64,000 nt of DNA from Terrimonas rubra (GCF_042686025.1 NZ_JBHUOZ010000003.1:1302001-1366000); one strand, 5' to 3'. Positions 9,332 through 19,132 are shown, numbered from the stretch's first letter. Translations and numbers: made by a program. Notes: generated from the sequence alone by a model not told the origin.

Positions 9332-10840
9332 TTAGTTGCTTATGGTTATTTCAACCCTCCTGTTCTGTTTACGGGCCTGTTCGGTTTTGGCAGGATTAAG
9401 TGGTTTATCTGGTCCGTAACCCTTGCTATTCAACCTTTCAGCATCAATTCCTTTGCCGGTAATATAATCCTTCACGGCATCGGCACGTTGCTGTGATAAA
9501 CGCATATTCACTTCACGCTGACCTTCATCACTGCTGTGTCCGTCGATCTGCAGGTGTACAGTCGGGTTTTGTTGCAGTATTTCCACCACTTCATCCAGTA
9601 CTACAGTAGAACCCTGGGTCAATACCGCCTGGTTTTTAGTGAACTGGATCTTTTTAGCTACAAAAGTCAGTTTTTTAACAATTTCTTGTTTCTTTTCTTC
9701 GGCAATGGCCGGGCAACCCTGTAATGCTTTTAAGCCGGCAACCTGCGGACATTTATCTTCCTCGTCATTTACACCATCCCCATCGCTGTCGGGTACAGGA
9801 CAGCCTTTATACCTTGCTACACCGGCCACTGTGGGACAGGCATCATCTTTATCCAGTATACCATCATTATCTGTATCAGGCCATGGACAACCATTGTTTT
9901 CTTTAGGACCAGGAACAGCAGGACATTTATCGTCTTTATCCAGTACACCATCTTTGTCCGTATCGGCATAAGGGCAGCCATGGTTAGCGGCAGGACCGGC
10001 TTCCAGCGGACAGCCATCCTCGTTATCAGGCAAGCCGTCATTATCGCTATCCGGGCAACCGGCAAATTCAGCCTTACCGGGAACAGTAGGACATTTATCC
10101 TTATCATCCGGTACGCCGTCCTTATCAGTATCTTTTTCGGTTTTATTGATATTACCCAGGTATAAACCTAAAGTGCCGCCAATTACCTGGTGGTTATATT
10201 GACTGGCTGTATAATCTTTAGGTGTAAAGAATTTATTCAGTCCCTGGCTGTAATTAGCAGTTAAGAATACCCTGCCAAATTCAAAACCTGCCAATGCATT
10301 AAAGCCGAAGTCAAATATCTTATAAGCATCGGGTTCGTTGCCTACCTGCAGGTCTTTGTTCTCATCTTTCTGGTATGCGCCATTTTTAGCAAAGGTTTCC
10401 TTTTCATGCCGGCCATTGAAGAAGAAAGAACCGTAAGGCCCGGCGCCGATTATGAACTTGCTTTTTTTACCCATCGGCAGTTTGTATACAATATTCAATG
10501 GGATATCTATATAGTTAAGCAATTGTTTGGAACGGATATTGGCAATATCGGAAACAGTAGTATCAAACAGTTGGTTGAATTTGCGCCCTTTCTGGGTAAA
10601 AAGTACACCAGGCTGGAAGAAGAAACGGGAGCCCTCTTTAAAAGGGAGATCGGCAATAACGCCGATATGTATGCCGGTGCGGCCCTGGTAATATCCCTTG
10701 GTCTCATCCCAGTCGGGCAGGTTGTTTTTTTCTAAAATGTTGGAGGAGTGACCACCTATTTGTAAGCCTACCCGGGATTGTGCCATTGCAGTAAAAGTAC
10801 CCAGCAGCAGACCAATAGCAACAATAGTGTAACGAATCAT
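9332..10840 (-). CDS. OmpA-family protein with PorT-like barrel and thrombospondin type 3 repeats
   Basis: An envelope protein linking the outer membrane to peptidoglycan, 502 residues from the chosen start. The open frame extends to 10900. I start it at the ATG at 10840 because it opens a clean signal peptide (MIRYTIVAIGLLLGTFTAMA) and because a promoter box lies at 10905-10912. Residues about 21-235 look like a PorT-type outer-membrane barrel. About 237-375 hold five thrombospondin-type-3 calcium repeats of the form D-x-D-x-D-G-x-x-D with Cys-Pro pairs. About 417-500 form the OmpA domain, with IDGHSSDEG and a C-terminal RKQNRRVEI for diaminopimelate binding. This architecture is common in Bacteroidota. 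The gene is monocistronic with its own terminator. Confidence 0.9.
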   Translation of the reverse strand: MIRYTIVAIGLLLGTFTAMAQSRVGLQIGGHSSNILEKNNLPDWDETKGYYQGRTGIHIGVIADLPFKEGSRFFFQPGVLFTQKGRKFNQLFDTTVSDIANIRSKQLLNYIDIPLNIVYKLPMGKKSKFIIGAGPYGSFFFNGRHEKETFAKNGAYQKDENKDLQVGNEPDAYKIFDFGFNALAGFEFGRVFLTANYSQGLNKFFTPKDYTASQYNHQVIGGTLGLYLGNINKTEKDTDKDGVPDDKDKCPTVPGKAEFAGCPDSDNDGLPDNEDGCPLEAGPAANHGCPYADTDKDGVLDKDDKCPAVPGPKENNGCPWPDTDNDGILDKDDACPTVAGVARYKGCPVPDSDGDGVNDEEDKCPQVAGLKALQGCPAIAEEKKQEIVKKLTFVAKKIQFTKNQAVLTQGSTVVLDEVVEILQQNPTVHLQIDGHSSDEGQREVNMRLSQQRADAVKDYITGKGIDAERLNSKGYGPDKPLNPAKTEQARKQNRRVEITISN

Positions 10841-10904
10841 GCGATAAAAGTTAGTTTCAGGGATATGATTTCGGGTGTAAAAATTGCAATTATTTCGCAA
10901 ACGG

Positions 10905-10938
10905 CAAAAGTATTATGCTAAAATTGCCGCTTATACAA
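10905..10938 (-). promoter_or_regulatory. probable Bacteroidota-type promoter for the OmpA/TSP3 gene
   Basis: On the minus strand TACTTTTG (10912-10905) fits the TAnnTTTG -7 box. TTG at 10938-10936 could be the -33 element, with a 23-nt spacer. Transcription would begin near 10898, which leaves the upstream ATG at 10900 outside the transcript and favours the start at 10840. Confidence 0.45.
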
Positions 10939-10982
10939 CTGTATATCAGCATTTTTAGTATAAAGTCAGCTGTATTTATTTT

Positions 10983-11930
10983 TTAATTGCCTGTAGCCGT
11001 AACCTGTTTTTGCTTCCGGTATTTTGCCAGGTTAATGAGTAAAACACTGGTTAAAATAATGCTCAGGCCCAATACCTGCATCCAGGTTATTTTTTCATGG
11101 GCAAAAAATACACCTAATAGTACGGCTACTACCGGGTTAACATAACCGTATGTACTTACTTGAGTTACTGGCCTAACGCTTAATAACCATACATAGGCAC
11201 TGTAAGCGATAATGGAGCCGAAAAACACCAGGTAGAGTACCGCCATCCAGGCTTTGGTGGGTACGGCCTGCCATTCAAAGTTTTGCCATTCGTTGGTAAA
11301 CAAACTGCATATAAAGAATGCAAAAGCTGCAGCTAACATTTGCCAGGAACTGTTGACCAGCGCCGATCCGCCGGCATTGTATTTTGAATATAGGGAACCG
11401 CCTGCCCAGCTTATGGTGCCTATCACCAGTGCCAGTAACGCTGCAATGATGGGGCCGTTACTTCCACTCAGGTTCATATTGGAGAACTGGTCGCCAAACA
11501 ACAACAGTACGCCGATAAAGCCTATCACCAGGCCGATAATGGTTTCTTTGCTGTTGAAGTTTGTTTTCCATTGCGGCTTATCAAGTATCACAAACCATAA
11601 AGGAGAGGATGATACCAATACCGCAGCCAATGAACTGGGAATTATTTTTTCCGCATAAATAACGGCGCCGGTACCAATGAATAACAATAAAAAACCGGTA
11701 ACAGCAGCTATCCGGATATTTCTTTTGTTCCAGAACTGCTCTCTTTGATAGAAACACCAGCTTGCCAATATCAGGCCCGATGCAATAAAGCGCAGGAAGC
11801 CCATGATAAAAGGCGGAATATCGTGTATGGCTACCTGTATAAAGAAATAAGTGGATCCCCAGACAATATATAAAATGGCAAAAGCCAGTATCACCATGGC
11901 AGGCGAGGCCTGCGTGTTTTTTGTTGACAT
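10983..11930 (-). CDS. EamA/DMT-family exporter, YedA-like
   Basis: An inner-membrane drug/metabolite transporter of 315 residues with ten predicted membrane segments in two EamA repeats. The first repeat opens with the family hallmark YIVWGSTYFFIQVAI and PPFIMGFLRF. The second includes IGTISWAGGSLYSKY and ends with the VNPVVAVLLGVFFAHEKITW helix pair. This pattern is typical of YedA/RhaT-type exporters, whose substrates are usually unknown small metabolites or amino acids. The frame extends upstream to 11987. The ATG at 11930 (MSTKNTQ) is preferred because the extra 19 residues look like leader sequence. The gene stands alone between the OmpA gene and a tandem repeat. Confidence 0.9.
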   Translation of the reverse strand: MSTKNTQASPAMVILAFAILYIVWGSTYFFIQVAIHDIPPFIMGFLRFIASGLILASWCFYQREQFWNKRNIRIAAVTGFLLLFIGTGAVIYAEKIIPSSLAAVLVSSSPLWFVILDKPQWKTNFNSKETIIGLVIGFIGVLLLFGDQFSNMNLSGSNGPIIAALLALVIGTISWAGGSLYSKYNAGGSALVNSSWQMLAAAFAFFICSLFTNEWQNFEWQAVPTKAWMAVLYLVFFGSIIAYSAYVWLLSVRPVTQVSTYGYVNPVVAVLLGVFFAHEKITWMQVLGLSIILTSVLLINLAKYRKQKQVTATGN

Positions 11931-12042
11931 GTTAATAGTTATTCCCAGATAAACAAACCCTTCCTGTAAATGTTGTAACGCCTGCAAAATTAGGTTTGTC
12001 CTGTTAACTATTAATAAACATTTTAAGAGCGGTTGTAGTTAA

Positions 12043-12475
12043 GTTTTGTCCCGCAGATAAACGGAGATTAAAATACAGCGCAGATTTACGCAGATGGTAA
12101 TTGGAGGGTATGTATTTGTTGGGTGCTGTATTGAGTTTTGTCCCGTAGATCAACGCAGATGAAAGTGCAGCGCAGATTTGCGCAGATGGTAATTGGTGGG
12201 TATGTATTTGTTGGGTGCTGTACTGAGTTTTGTGCCGCAGATGAACGCAGATTAAAATACAGCGCAGATTTGCGCAGATGGTAATTGGTGGGTATGTATT
12301 TGTTGGGTGCTGTATTGAGTTTTGTCCCGCAGATGAACGCAGATTAAAATACAGCGCAGATTTGCGCAGATGGGAATTGGAGGGCATGTATTTGTTGAGT
12401 GCTGTACTGAGTTTTGTCCCGCAGATGAACGGAGATTAAAATACAGCGCAGATTTGCGCAGATGGGAATTGGAGA
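12043..12475. repeat. 92-bp tandem repeat, about 4.7 copies
   Basis: The phrase GTTTTGTCCCGCAGAT, or a close variant, starts at 12043, 12135, 12227, 12319 and 12411, an exact 92-base period. Each unit continues through GCGCAGATTTGCGCAGATGG and ATGTATTTGTTGGGTGCTG. Copies differ by scattered substitutions and not by indels. The unit is built on the CGCAGAT phrase common in intergenic repeats of this phylum. A leftward open frame across it (12004-12387) exists only because the repeat is open in all three frames. Confidence 0.92.
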
Positions 12476-12543
12476 ATAATGATGTGCTACTTAAAAAAAA
12501 TCAGCGAAAATCTGCGAAACAAATCCCCGGAAATCTGCGGGAT

Positions 12544-12567
12544 AAAAAAAGCCGGCTTTCGCCGGCT
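12544..12567 (-). terminator. intrinsic terminator of the efflux operon
   Basis: AGCCGGC / GCCGGCT with a 4-nt loop, followed on the minus strand by a run of seven T. It lies 22 bases past the stop of the outer-membrane channel gene. Confidence 0.85.
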
Positions 12568-12588
12568 CACTCACCATGGCAATCCCAC

Positions 12589-14025
12589 TTATTGCCATCC
12601 ACCACCAAGGCTTTTATAAATATTCACTGTTGCGATCAATTGTTCTTTAATGGTATCTACCAGTTCCAGTTTTGCATCCAGTGCGTCACGCTGTGTCATT
12701 AATACTTCCAGGTAATCGGCCCTGGCCGATTTGAACAGGTCGCCGGAAATAGCAATGGACTGTGTCAATGCTTCCACTTCTTTTGATTTTAATGCATAAC
12801 TCTTCTGCAGGTTTTGAATGTTGGACAGGGTAGAAGATACTTCCACACAGGCCGTTACAATACTGCGTTCATATTCATACATGGCCTGTAACTGCCGTGC
12901 ATTGGCATTATAAAATTCTACTTTAATAGCCCTGCGGTTGATCAACGGACCTACCAGGTCGCCTGCAAGAGAGTATAACAGGGATTCGGGTAAACGGGTA
13001 ATATAGGCCGGGTTAAAAGCCTGTACACCAAAGGAGGCAGACAGGTCCAGTGAAGGATAGAATTCGGCCCTCGCTACTTTTACATCCAGTTTAGCGGCTG
13101 CCAGTTCCAGCTCGGCCTGTTTAATATCCGGACGATTGGTTAATAACTGTGCCGGTATGCCACTGTTAATGGATTGCGGTAAAAGGCTGGTGGCAAATGC
13201 CGCCGTACTTCTTGTAACCGGCTGTGGAAAACGGCCCAGTAAAAGATTGATACGGTTCTCCGTTTCTGTTATCTGTTGCAGGATATTGAACTCAAGGCTT
13301 TGCGAACTGTATACTTCCGCTTCAAATTTTTTAACGGCCAACTCTGTTGCCTTGCTGGCCTCTTTCTGCACTTTTACAATCTCCAGGGCATTGTTTTGTA
13401 AGGCGATATTCTGTTTTACAATGGCCAGTTGATTATCCAGCGCCAGCAGTTCATAATAAGAACTGGCTATTTCGGCCACCAGGTTGGTGATTACAAAATT
13501 TTTACCTTCAATAGTGGAAAGATATTTTGTAATAGCTGCTTTTTTTGCATTGCGTAATTTTTTCCAGATATCCACTTCCCAACTGGCCACGGCCGACAGG
13601 TTAAAATCACCTAAGGGTTCGGGCATGGCTTTACCTGGCTTGATATCGGTACCGGCATCACCGGCCCCCTGGCTGGTATAACGACCTACTTTTTCAACAC
13701 CCATAGCGGCGCGGTAGTTTACAGCGGGTAATAGTTTACCCTGGCGTATACCTATTTCATTACGGCTGATCTCGATTTCCTGCAGGGTGATCAATAACTC
13801 CTGGTTGTTTTTTAAAGCCGTATCAATCAGGTTGATCAACAAAGGGTCAGTGAAAAATTGCCGCCATTGAATAGTTGCCGTATTCGCAGTATCACGGTTA
13901 TTTGAAAATGATTGCGGTACTGTTTTGTTTTCCTCCCTCTGTGTTACTGCCGGTATTTTACAACTTACCAGTATAAAGCAGATACCGGCGAAGAGTAAAG
14001 GGACATATATTTTTTTGTTGAACAT
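12589..14025 (-). CDS. RND efflux outer-membrane channel lipoprotein (NodT/OprM type)
   Basis: The TolC-like exit duct of a tripartite efflux pump. The 478 residues begin with a lipoprotein signal whose lipobox ends LVSC (Cys22). The body shows the two homologous OEP repeats with long alpha-helical hairpins (for example VAEIASSYYELLALDNQLAIVKQ and VEVSSTLSNIQNLQKSYALK, quoted in part) and the LLTNRPDIKQAELELAAAK motif typical of NodT/OprM proteins. It ends YKSLGGGWQ, the usual C-terminus. It is the last gene of the operon, with its start 4 bases after the pump stop and a strong terminator beyond. Substrate not deducible. Confidence 0.93.
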   Translation of the reverse strand: MFNKKIYVPLLFAGICFILVSCKIPAVTQREENKTVPQSFSNNRDTANTATIQWRQFFTDPLLINLIDTALKNNQELLITLQEIEISRNEIGIRQGKLLPAVNYRAAMGVEKVGRYTSQGAGDAGTDIKPGKAMPEPLGDFNLSAVASWEVDIWKKLRNAKKAAITKYLSTIEGKNFVITNLVAEIASSYYELLALDNQLAIVKQNIALQNNALEIVKVQKEASKATELAVKKFEAEVYSSQSLEFNILQQITETENRINLLLGRFPQPVTRSTAAFATSLLPQSINSGIPAQLLTNRPDIKQAELELAAAKLDVKVARAEFYPSLDLSASFGVQAFNPAYITRLPESLLYSLAGDLVGPLINRRAIKVEFYNANARQLQAMYEYERSIVTACVEVSSTLSNIQNLQKSYALKSKEVEALTQSIAISGDLFKSARADYLEVLMTQRDALDAKLELVDTIKEQLIATVNIYKSLGGGWQ

Positions 14026-14029
14026 AATA

Positions 14030-17000
14030 TTAAAATTCTTCGGTTAACGGATTTTCGTCTTCATCTTTTATAAACTTGTGCCTGGCTGCAATGCTGCCGA
14101 ATATATAATACAGGCCGGGTATGATCACCACACCAAATATGGTTCCCAGTAACATACCACCAGCTGCAGCAGTACCGATAGTACGGTTACCTAACTTACC
14201 AGGGCCATTGGCAAATACCAGGGGTATCAGGCCGGCAATAAAGGCAAAGGAGGTCATTAAGATGGGACGGAAACGGGCTTTGGCACCTTCCAGTGCTGCC
14301 TGTAATACGGTTAATCCCTGTTCACGGCGCTGCGCTGCAAACTCAACGATCAATACTGCATTCTTACCCAATAAACCTATCAGCATCACCATGGCTACCT
14401 GGGCGTAGATATTATTCTCCAGGCCAAATAGTTTTAACAGGAAGAAGGCGCCGAATATACCGGCCGGTAAGGATAGTATCACCGATAAGGGTAAAATAAA
14501 GCTTTCATATTGTGCGGCCAGTATGAGGTACACAAAACCAAGACAGATCAGAAAAATGTAAATGGCCTGGTTGTTTTGTGCTACTTCATCGGCAGATATA
14601 CCGGCCCAGTCAATACCAAACCCCCGGGGTAATGTTTTATCCGCTACTTCCTTTATCACTTTGATGGCCTCACCGCTGCTGTAGCCCATCGCTGCCGAAC
14701 CACTTATCTCCGACGAATTGTACATGTTATGACGGGTTATTTCCGACAGGCCATATACTTTCTCCATACTCATAAAGGCCGACAGGGGAACCATTTCTTC
14801 CTGGTCGTTCTTCACGTATATTTTCAGAATATCCTCCGGTAATGCCCTGTACTGTGCCGCTGCCTGTACAATTACTTTATACTGGCGGCCAAACTGGATA
14901 AAGCTGATCTCGTAGTTACTGCCCACTAAGGTGGATAAAGTATTCATTGCATTCTCTATCGACACTCCTTTCTGTTGCGCCAGGTCATTATCTATCTTCA
15001 GCATGTATTGCGGGTAACTGGCACTATAAAAACTAAACACCGAAGTAAGCTCGGGCCGTTTACTGAGTGCTGCCACAAACTCGTTGTTAACCGTCTCCAT
15101 TTTTTTATAATCACCGGAGCCTGACTTATCCAGCAGCCGGAGCTCAAAGCCGCCCGCAGCACCATAACCCGGTACAGCCGGTGGCTGGAACAGTTCAATA
15201 GTGGCACCCGTAATATCTTTTGTCTTCTCTTCCAGTTCATGCATAATTTCCTGTACCGAGTGTTTACGTTCGCCCCAGTCTTTTAGGTTAACCAGGCAGG
15301 TGCCGGAGTTGGCGGCCGTGCCCTCTGTCAATATCTCGTAACCGGCCAGTGCCGATACGGATTGTATACCATCAATCTCCTCGGCTATTTTCTGCACCCG
15401 TTCGGCTATTTCGTTTGTTCTTTCCAGCGAGGAGCCCGGCGGCGTTTGTATCACTGCATAAAACATCCCCTGGTCTTCATTGGGAATAAAACCCGAAGGC
15501 ACCACTTTGTTCAGTAAAAAAGTACCGATACTAAAGCCGATCAATACCACAAAAGTGATGACCCGGCGTGAAGCTACTTTCTCTAATAACTTTTGGTATT
15601 TACCAGCAGATTTGTTGAACAGTTTATTAAAACCATCAATAAACATTTTAATGGGTGTTCTTTTGGCCGGCACACCATGATTGTTTTTTAATACAATGGC
15701 ACATAAGGCGGGTGTGAGGGTCAATGCCACAATACCCGACAGGATAATAGCCGTAGCCATGGTAATAGAAAACTGGCGGTAGAACATACCTACCGGTCCT
15801 GACATAAAAGCTACCGGTATAAATACAGCGGCCATTAAAAAGGTAATGGCGATAATAGCGCCTGATATTTCCTTTAAGGCCTTCTTCGTTGCCTTTCGCG
15901 GCTTTAAATGTTCGGCTTCCATCTTCGCATGGACAGCTTCAATTACCACAATGGCATCATCCACCACCACACCAATGGCCAGTACCAGGGCAAACAGCGT
16001 GATCAGGTTAAGCGTAATGCCAAAGAACTGCATGAACATAAAGGTACCCACCAGCGAAACCGGCACCGCAATAGCCGGTATAATGGTAGAGCGCCAGTCA
16101 CCTAAGAAAATAAATACCACCAGGCCTACCAGTATAAAAGCTTCAATGAGGGTATGAATCACTTTTTCTATCGATGCATCCAGGAAGGAGGAAACGTCAT
16201 AACTGATCTCGTAATCCATTCCTTTGGGGAAGGAGTTCTTTTTAATCTCTTTCAGTTTCTCCTTTACATCTTTAATTACCTGGCTGGCATTACTGCCATA
16301 TGATTGTTTTAATACAATGGCGGCAGAGGGTTTGCCGTTCAGGTTGGAATAGATATCGTACATAGAGCTGCCAAACTCCACATCTGCCACATCTTTTAAA
16401 CGCAGTATCTCACTGTTTGGCGTTGCCCTGAGTACCACATCCTCATATTGTTTCTGGGTAGTAAAACGTCCGGAGTACTTTAATACATATTCAAAAGATT
16501 GTGATCTTTTGCCGGAGCTTTCGCCTGTTTTACCGGGTGAGGCTTCCAGGCTTTGTTTACTCAGTGCTTCCATCACTTCCTCGGCCGATATTTTATAAGC
16601 CAGCATCCTGTCGGGTTTTAACCAGATACGCATGGCGTATTCACGGTTTCCCAGTATATCGGCAACACCTACACCATTTACCCTTCTTAATTCGGGTAAC
16701 AGGTTAATGTCGGCGTAGTTAAATAAAAACTTCTGGTCTGCCTTGGGATCTTTGCTGTACAGGTTCACATACATCAGCATGTTGGATTCCTGCCGGGTGA
16801 TCTTTACACCCTCACGTACTACCAGTGGCGGTAATTTATTAACCACCGATGCTACACGGTTCTGTACGTTTAAGGCTGCCTGGTTAGGGTCGGTACCTAA
16901 ATTAAAAACAAGCTGGATGGAGGCCTCGCCGTCATTACCGGCATCTGAGGTCATATACTTCATGCCAGGCACACCGTTCAGTGCTCTTTCCAGCGGAATG

Positions 17001-17185
17001 ATGGCCGATTTGATCATCAGCTCACCGTTGGCACCGGGGTACTCTACCGTAACGGTTACTTTGGGCGGTGAAATAGTAGGGAACTGGGTTACCGGTAAAT
17101 TATTAATGGCCAGAATACCTAAAAAAACAATAATTAAAGAAATAACTATTGATAGTACAGGGCGCTGTATAAATTTATTGAACAT
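14030..17185 (-). CDS. RND multidrug efflux pump, HAE-1 (AcrB-like) permease
   Basis: The inner-membrane proton-driven pump of the tripartite system. The 1051 residues match AcrB/MexB. The N-terminal helix with FNKFIQRPVLSIVISLIIV, the porter-domain opening PPKVTVTVEYPGAN, and TM4 Asp409-Asp410 in GVVVDDAIVVIEAV (the proton-relay pair of AcrB) are all visible. So are GFIPNEDQG after the first membrane domain and MLIGLLGKNAVLIVEFA in the second. The functional loop and both large periplasmic loops are present, so the pump looks intact. It sits between the adaptor (26 bases upstream) and the channel (4 bases downstream). HAE-1 members export hydrophobic and amphiphilic compounds; the specific substrate is unknown. 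Confidence 0.96.
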   Translation of the reverse strand: MFNKFIQRPVLSIVISLIIVFLGILAINNLPVTQFPTISPPKVTVTVEYPGANGELMIKSAIIPLERALNGVPGMKYMTSDAGNDGEASIQLVFNLGTDPNQAALNVQNRVASVVNKLPPLVVREGVKITRQESNMLMYVNLYSKDPKADQKFLFNYADINLLPELRRVNGVGVADILGNREYAMRIWLKPDRMLAYKISAEEVMEALSKQSLEASPGKTGESSGKRSQSFEYVLKYSGRFTTQKQYEDVVLRATPNSEILRLKDVADVEFGSSMYDIYSNLNGKPSAAIVLKQSYGSNASQVIKDVKEKLKEIKKNSFPKGMDYEISYDVSSFLDASIEKVIHTLIEAFILVGLVVFIFLGDWRSTIIPAIAVPVSLVGTFMFMQFFGITLNLITLFALVLAIGVVVDDAIVVIEAVHAKMEAEHLKPRKATKKALKEISGAIIAITFLMAAVFIPVAFMSGPVGMFYRQFSITMATAIILSGIVALTLTPALCAIVLKNNHGVPAKRTPIKMFIDGFNKLFNKSAGKYQKLLEKVASRRVITFVVLIGFSIGTFLLNKVVPSGFIPNEDQGMFYAVIQTPPGSSLERTNEIAERVQKIAEEIDGIQSVSALAGYEILTEGTAANSGTCLVNLKDWGERKHSVQEIMHELEEKTKDITGATIELFQPPAVPGYGAAGGFELRLLDKSGSGDYKKMETVNNEFVAALSKRPELTSVFSFYSASYPQYMLKIDNDLAQQKGVSIENAMNTLSTLVGSNYEISFIQFGRQYKVIVQAAAQYRALPEDILKIYVKNDQEEMVPLSAFMSMEKVYGLSEITRHNMYNSSEISGSAAMGYSSGEAIKVIKEVADKTLPRGFGIDWAGISADEVAQNNQAIYIFLICLGFVYLILAAQYESFILPLSVILSLPAGIFGAFFLLKLFGLENNIYAQVAMVMLIGLLGKNAVLIVEFAAQRREQGLTVLQAALEGAKARFRPILMTSFAFIAGLIPLVFANGPGKLGNRTIGTAAAGGMLLGTIFGVVIIPGLYYIFGSIAARHKFIKDEDENPLTEEF

Positions 17186-17211
17186 GTCATAATGCTATTA
17201 ATAGTTAACAA

Positions 17212-18291
17212 TTATTCTGCTTTCAATCTTAAATGAGTGATTACCTCTTCAGGTTTCTGGTACTCATATTTTATCTTCTCATCCTCTTTTACTTTCTGCA
17301 CACCTTCCAGCAGTATGCGGTCATCTGGCGACAGGCCACTGGCTACCACATACAGATCGGGCATTTCGGTTTGAATGATGATATTTCTCGATTGCACCAC
17401 ATTGTTCTTATCAATAACAAAAACATATTTTTTATCCTGTATTTCATAAGTAGCTTTCTGAGGAATCAGCAACGCTCCTTTCAGGGGTATGGTCATTAAT
17501 ACCTTACCGGTCTCACCATGTTTCAATAACTTATCCGGGTTAGGGAATTTTGCCCTGAAGGCGATATTACCTGTCTCATTATTAAATTCCCCTTCTATGG
17601 TCTCCACCATGCCGGTATAGGGTAGCAGGGAGTTATCGGCCAGGCGCAGGTTTAACTGTTGTTTGCTGTCCTTTGCATGGGTCTGGTAATTCAGGTATTC
17701 CGGCTCCGACACATTAAAGTAGGCAAACATCTGGCTGTTGTCAGACAGGCTGGTCAGCAGTTCGCCTTCATCAATCAGGCTTCCTATTTTCTTGGGCAGC
17801 CGGTTTATCACACCGCTGAACGGCGCTCTTATTTCCGTAAAGGATAAATGCAGTTTAGCCAAAGCTATTTCGGCATTGGCCTTGTCCAGCTTGGCCTGGG
17901 CCATGGCCTGCTCATTTTTTGAAACGATGTTCTTTTCCACTAACACTTTTGCATTCTGTAATTCAATATCAGAAGCTCTTGCCTCGGCCTGGGCTTTCAA
18001 TAATTCTGCCTCGTACATTTTGGGCATTATCCTGAACAGGAGCTGGCCCTCTTTTACATACTGGCCTTCATCCACGTAAATGTTCTGCAAAAAGCCTCTT
18101 TCCTGGGCCCTGATCTCAATATTGCGGATGGAGTTGATCTGGGTAACATACTCTTTCGTAAAAGACGTGTCAGCTAATAAAGGGCTGGTAACGATATAAG
18201 TATTGGTTTCTTCCGGCTCATGTTTTTTGCTTTTGCAGCCGGTTAAATACGTCAGCGTTAATACGCATGCGTACAATATAATTCTGTTCAT
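17212..18291 (-). CDS. RND efflux periplasmic adaptor (membrane fusion protein)
   Basis: The adaptor that bridges pump and channel, 359 residues. It has a lipoprotein signal with LTGC (Cys19), so it is anchored to the inner membrane. Next are the barrel-sandwich half GFLQNIYVDEGQYVKEGQLLF, a helical hairpin rich in Ala/Lys/Glu, and the second lipoyl half FSGVINRLPKKIGSLIDEG. The beta-barrel and membrane-proximal domains follow (HGETGKVLMTIPLKGALLIPQKA). It is the first gene of the three-gene operon. No regulator gene is adjacent, but an inverted repeat at 18361-18384 lies 70 bases upstream and is a candidate operator. Confidence 0.93.
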   Translation of the reverse strand: MNRIILYACVLTLTYLTGCKSKKHEPEETNTYIVTSPLLADTSFTKEYVTQINSIRNIEIRAQERGFLQNIYVDEGQYVKEGQLLFRIMPKMYEAELLKAQAEARASDIELQNAKVLVEKNIVSKNEQAMAQAKLDKANAEIALAKLHLSFTEIRAPFSGVINRLPKKIGSLIDEGELLTSLSDNSQMFAYFNVSEPEYLNYQTHAKDSKQQLNLRLADNSLLPYTGMVETIEGEFNNETGNIAFRAKFPNPDKLLKHGETGKVLMTIPLKGALLIPQKATYEIQDKKYVFVIDKNNVVQSRNIIIQTEMPDLYVVASGLSPDDRILLEGVQKVKEDEKIKYEYQKPEEVITHLRLKAE

Positions 18292-18360
18292 GGGGGAATA
18301 ATTCAGTGAGTGTAATAATATTGGCCAGCGGTAAAACGAGGCCGTGTATAAGTTTAAAAC

Positions 18361-18384
18361 TTACCTGTAAATGGGTACAGGTAA
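18361..18384. promoter_or_regulatory. inverted repeat upstream of the efflux operon, candidate operator
   Basis: TTACCTGTA and TACAGGTAA form a perfect 9-bp dyad with a 6-bp spacer, 70 bases before the adaptor start. A further half-site-like TTACCTG follows near 18411. There is no T-run, which argues against a terminator. Size and position suit a dimeric repressor site, but no regulator gene is adjacent. Confidence 0.5.
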
Positions 18385-18527
18385 TATTGCTGTTCGGGAA
18401 TATTCAACATTTACCTGCCTGTTGCTGTTGGGGTAACATACAGGAGTATGTACAACAAATCCTTCATTTGCTGTTACAGGCATACAACAAAACAGTAAAT
18501 ACTGCGGTAAAATATATTACACTGATA

Positions 18528-18920
18528 TCAGATCCTTAATACACGGATCAGTAAATACCTGTCAATAGTGGGCGACAGGCCTGGAGAAATGAATGTTTCA
18601 CTATCAGAACGATCGGTGAAAATTTGCGGGAGATAATAAGATTGAAAGCTGTAAACTGGTTTAACCTGTTTAACTGGCTGGTCAGTATGATCCTCATCTT
18701 CTCGCTCTTCTGCAATTATTTCCGGGGCATCATACTTTGTAATGGTCGTTAACGGAGTTACCCGCTCATCAATATGCAAAAATATCCGGGTCTGGTCGTT
18801 ATGAGAAGGTTTGTGGTTATATACCGTATTGTCGCGGACAGGCATCACACCCGCATGGGCGGTGTTCTGGCTGCCGAAAATCAGGCAGGTGAGGTATAAA
18901 AGAAATAACGACAGTCTCAT
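18528..18920 (-). CDS. small secreted protein of unknown function
   Basis: A 130-residue protein with a convincing signal peptide (MRLSLFLLYLTCLIFGS, cleavage after TAHA). The mature part has an acidic stretch (EEREDEDHTDQ) followed by a basic/hydrophobic one. I recognise no domain. It lies upstream of the efflux operon on the same strand but about 235 bases away, with the candidate operator between, so it is probably a separate unit. The signal peptide is the main reason to accept it as real. Its role is unknown. Confidence 0.55.
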   Translation of the reverse strand: MRLSLFLLYLTCLIFGSQNTAHAGVMPVRDNTVYNHKPSHNDQTRIFLHIDERVTPLTTITKYDAPEIIAEEREDEDHTDQPVKQVKPVYSFQSYYLPQIFTDRSDSETFISPGLSPTIDRYLLIRVLRI

Positions 18921-19132
18921 TAAAACACAAAATTAGGGAAAGAAATCATCTTCAATAATAATTAGTATGAACGGCCCACTAAAATAAAGTTAAAATCTAA
19001 TGCTCTTTATCAGGGGCTATCAGCAGTAGTGCTGCTATCAGCCCATATGCGGCTGTACGCTTGTAGTGGCCTGCCTTACACTCATCCGCACACCGGCCAG
19101 CTACCGCTTCCATCCGCCAGCCCTTCAGCAGT

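Noticed and set aside
12004..12387. Leftward open frame of 127 residues
   Set aside because: It lies inside the 92-bp tandem array and reads successive units in three different frames, so its openness follows from the repeat and not from coding selection.
12043..12475. CRISPR array
   Set aside because: The repeat is a continuous 92-bp unit without unique spacers, and no cas gene is in the window. The same holds for the 167-bp array at 35465.
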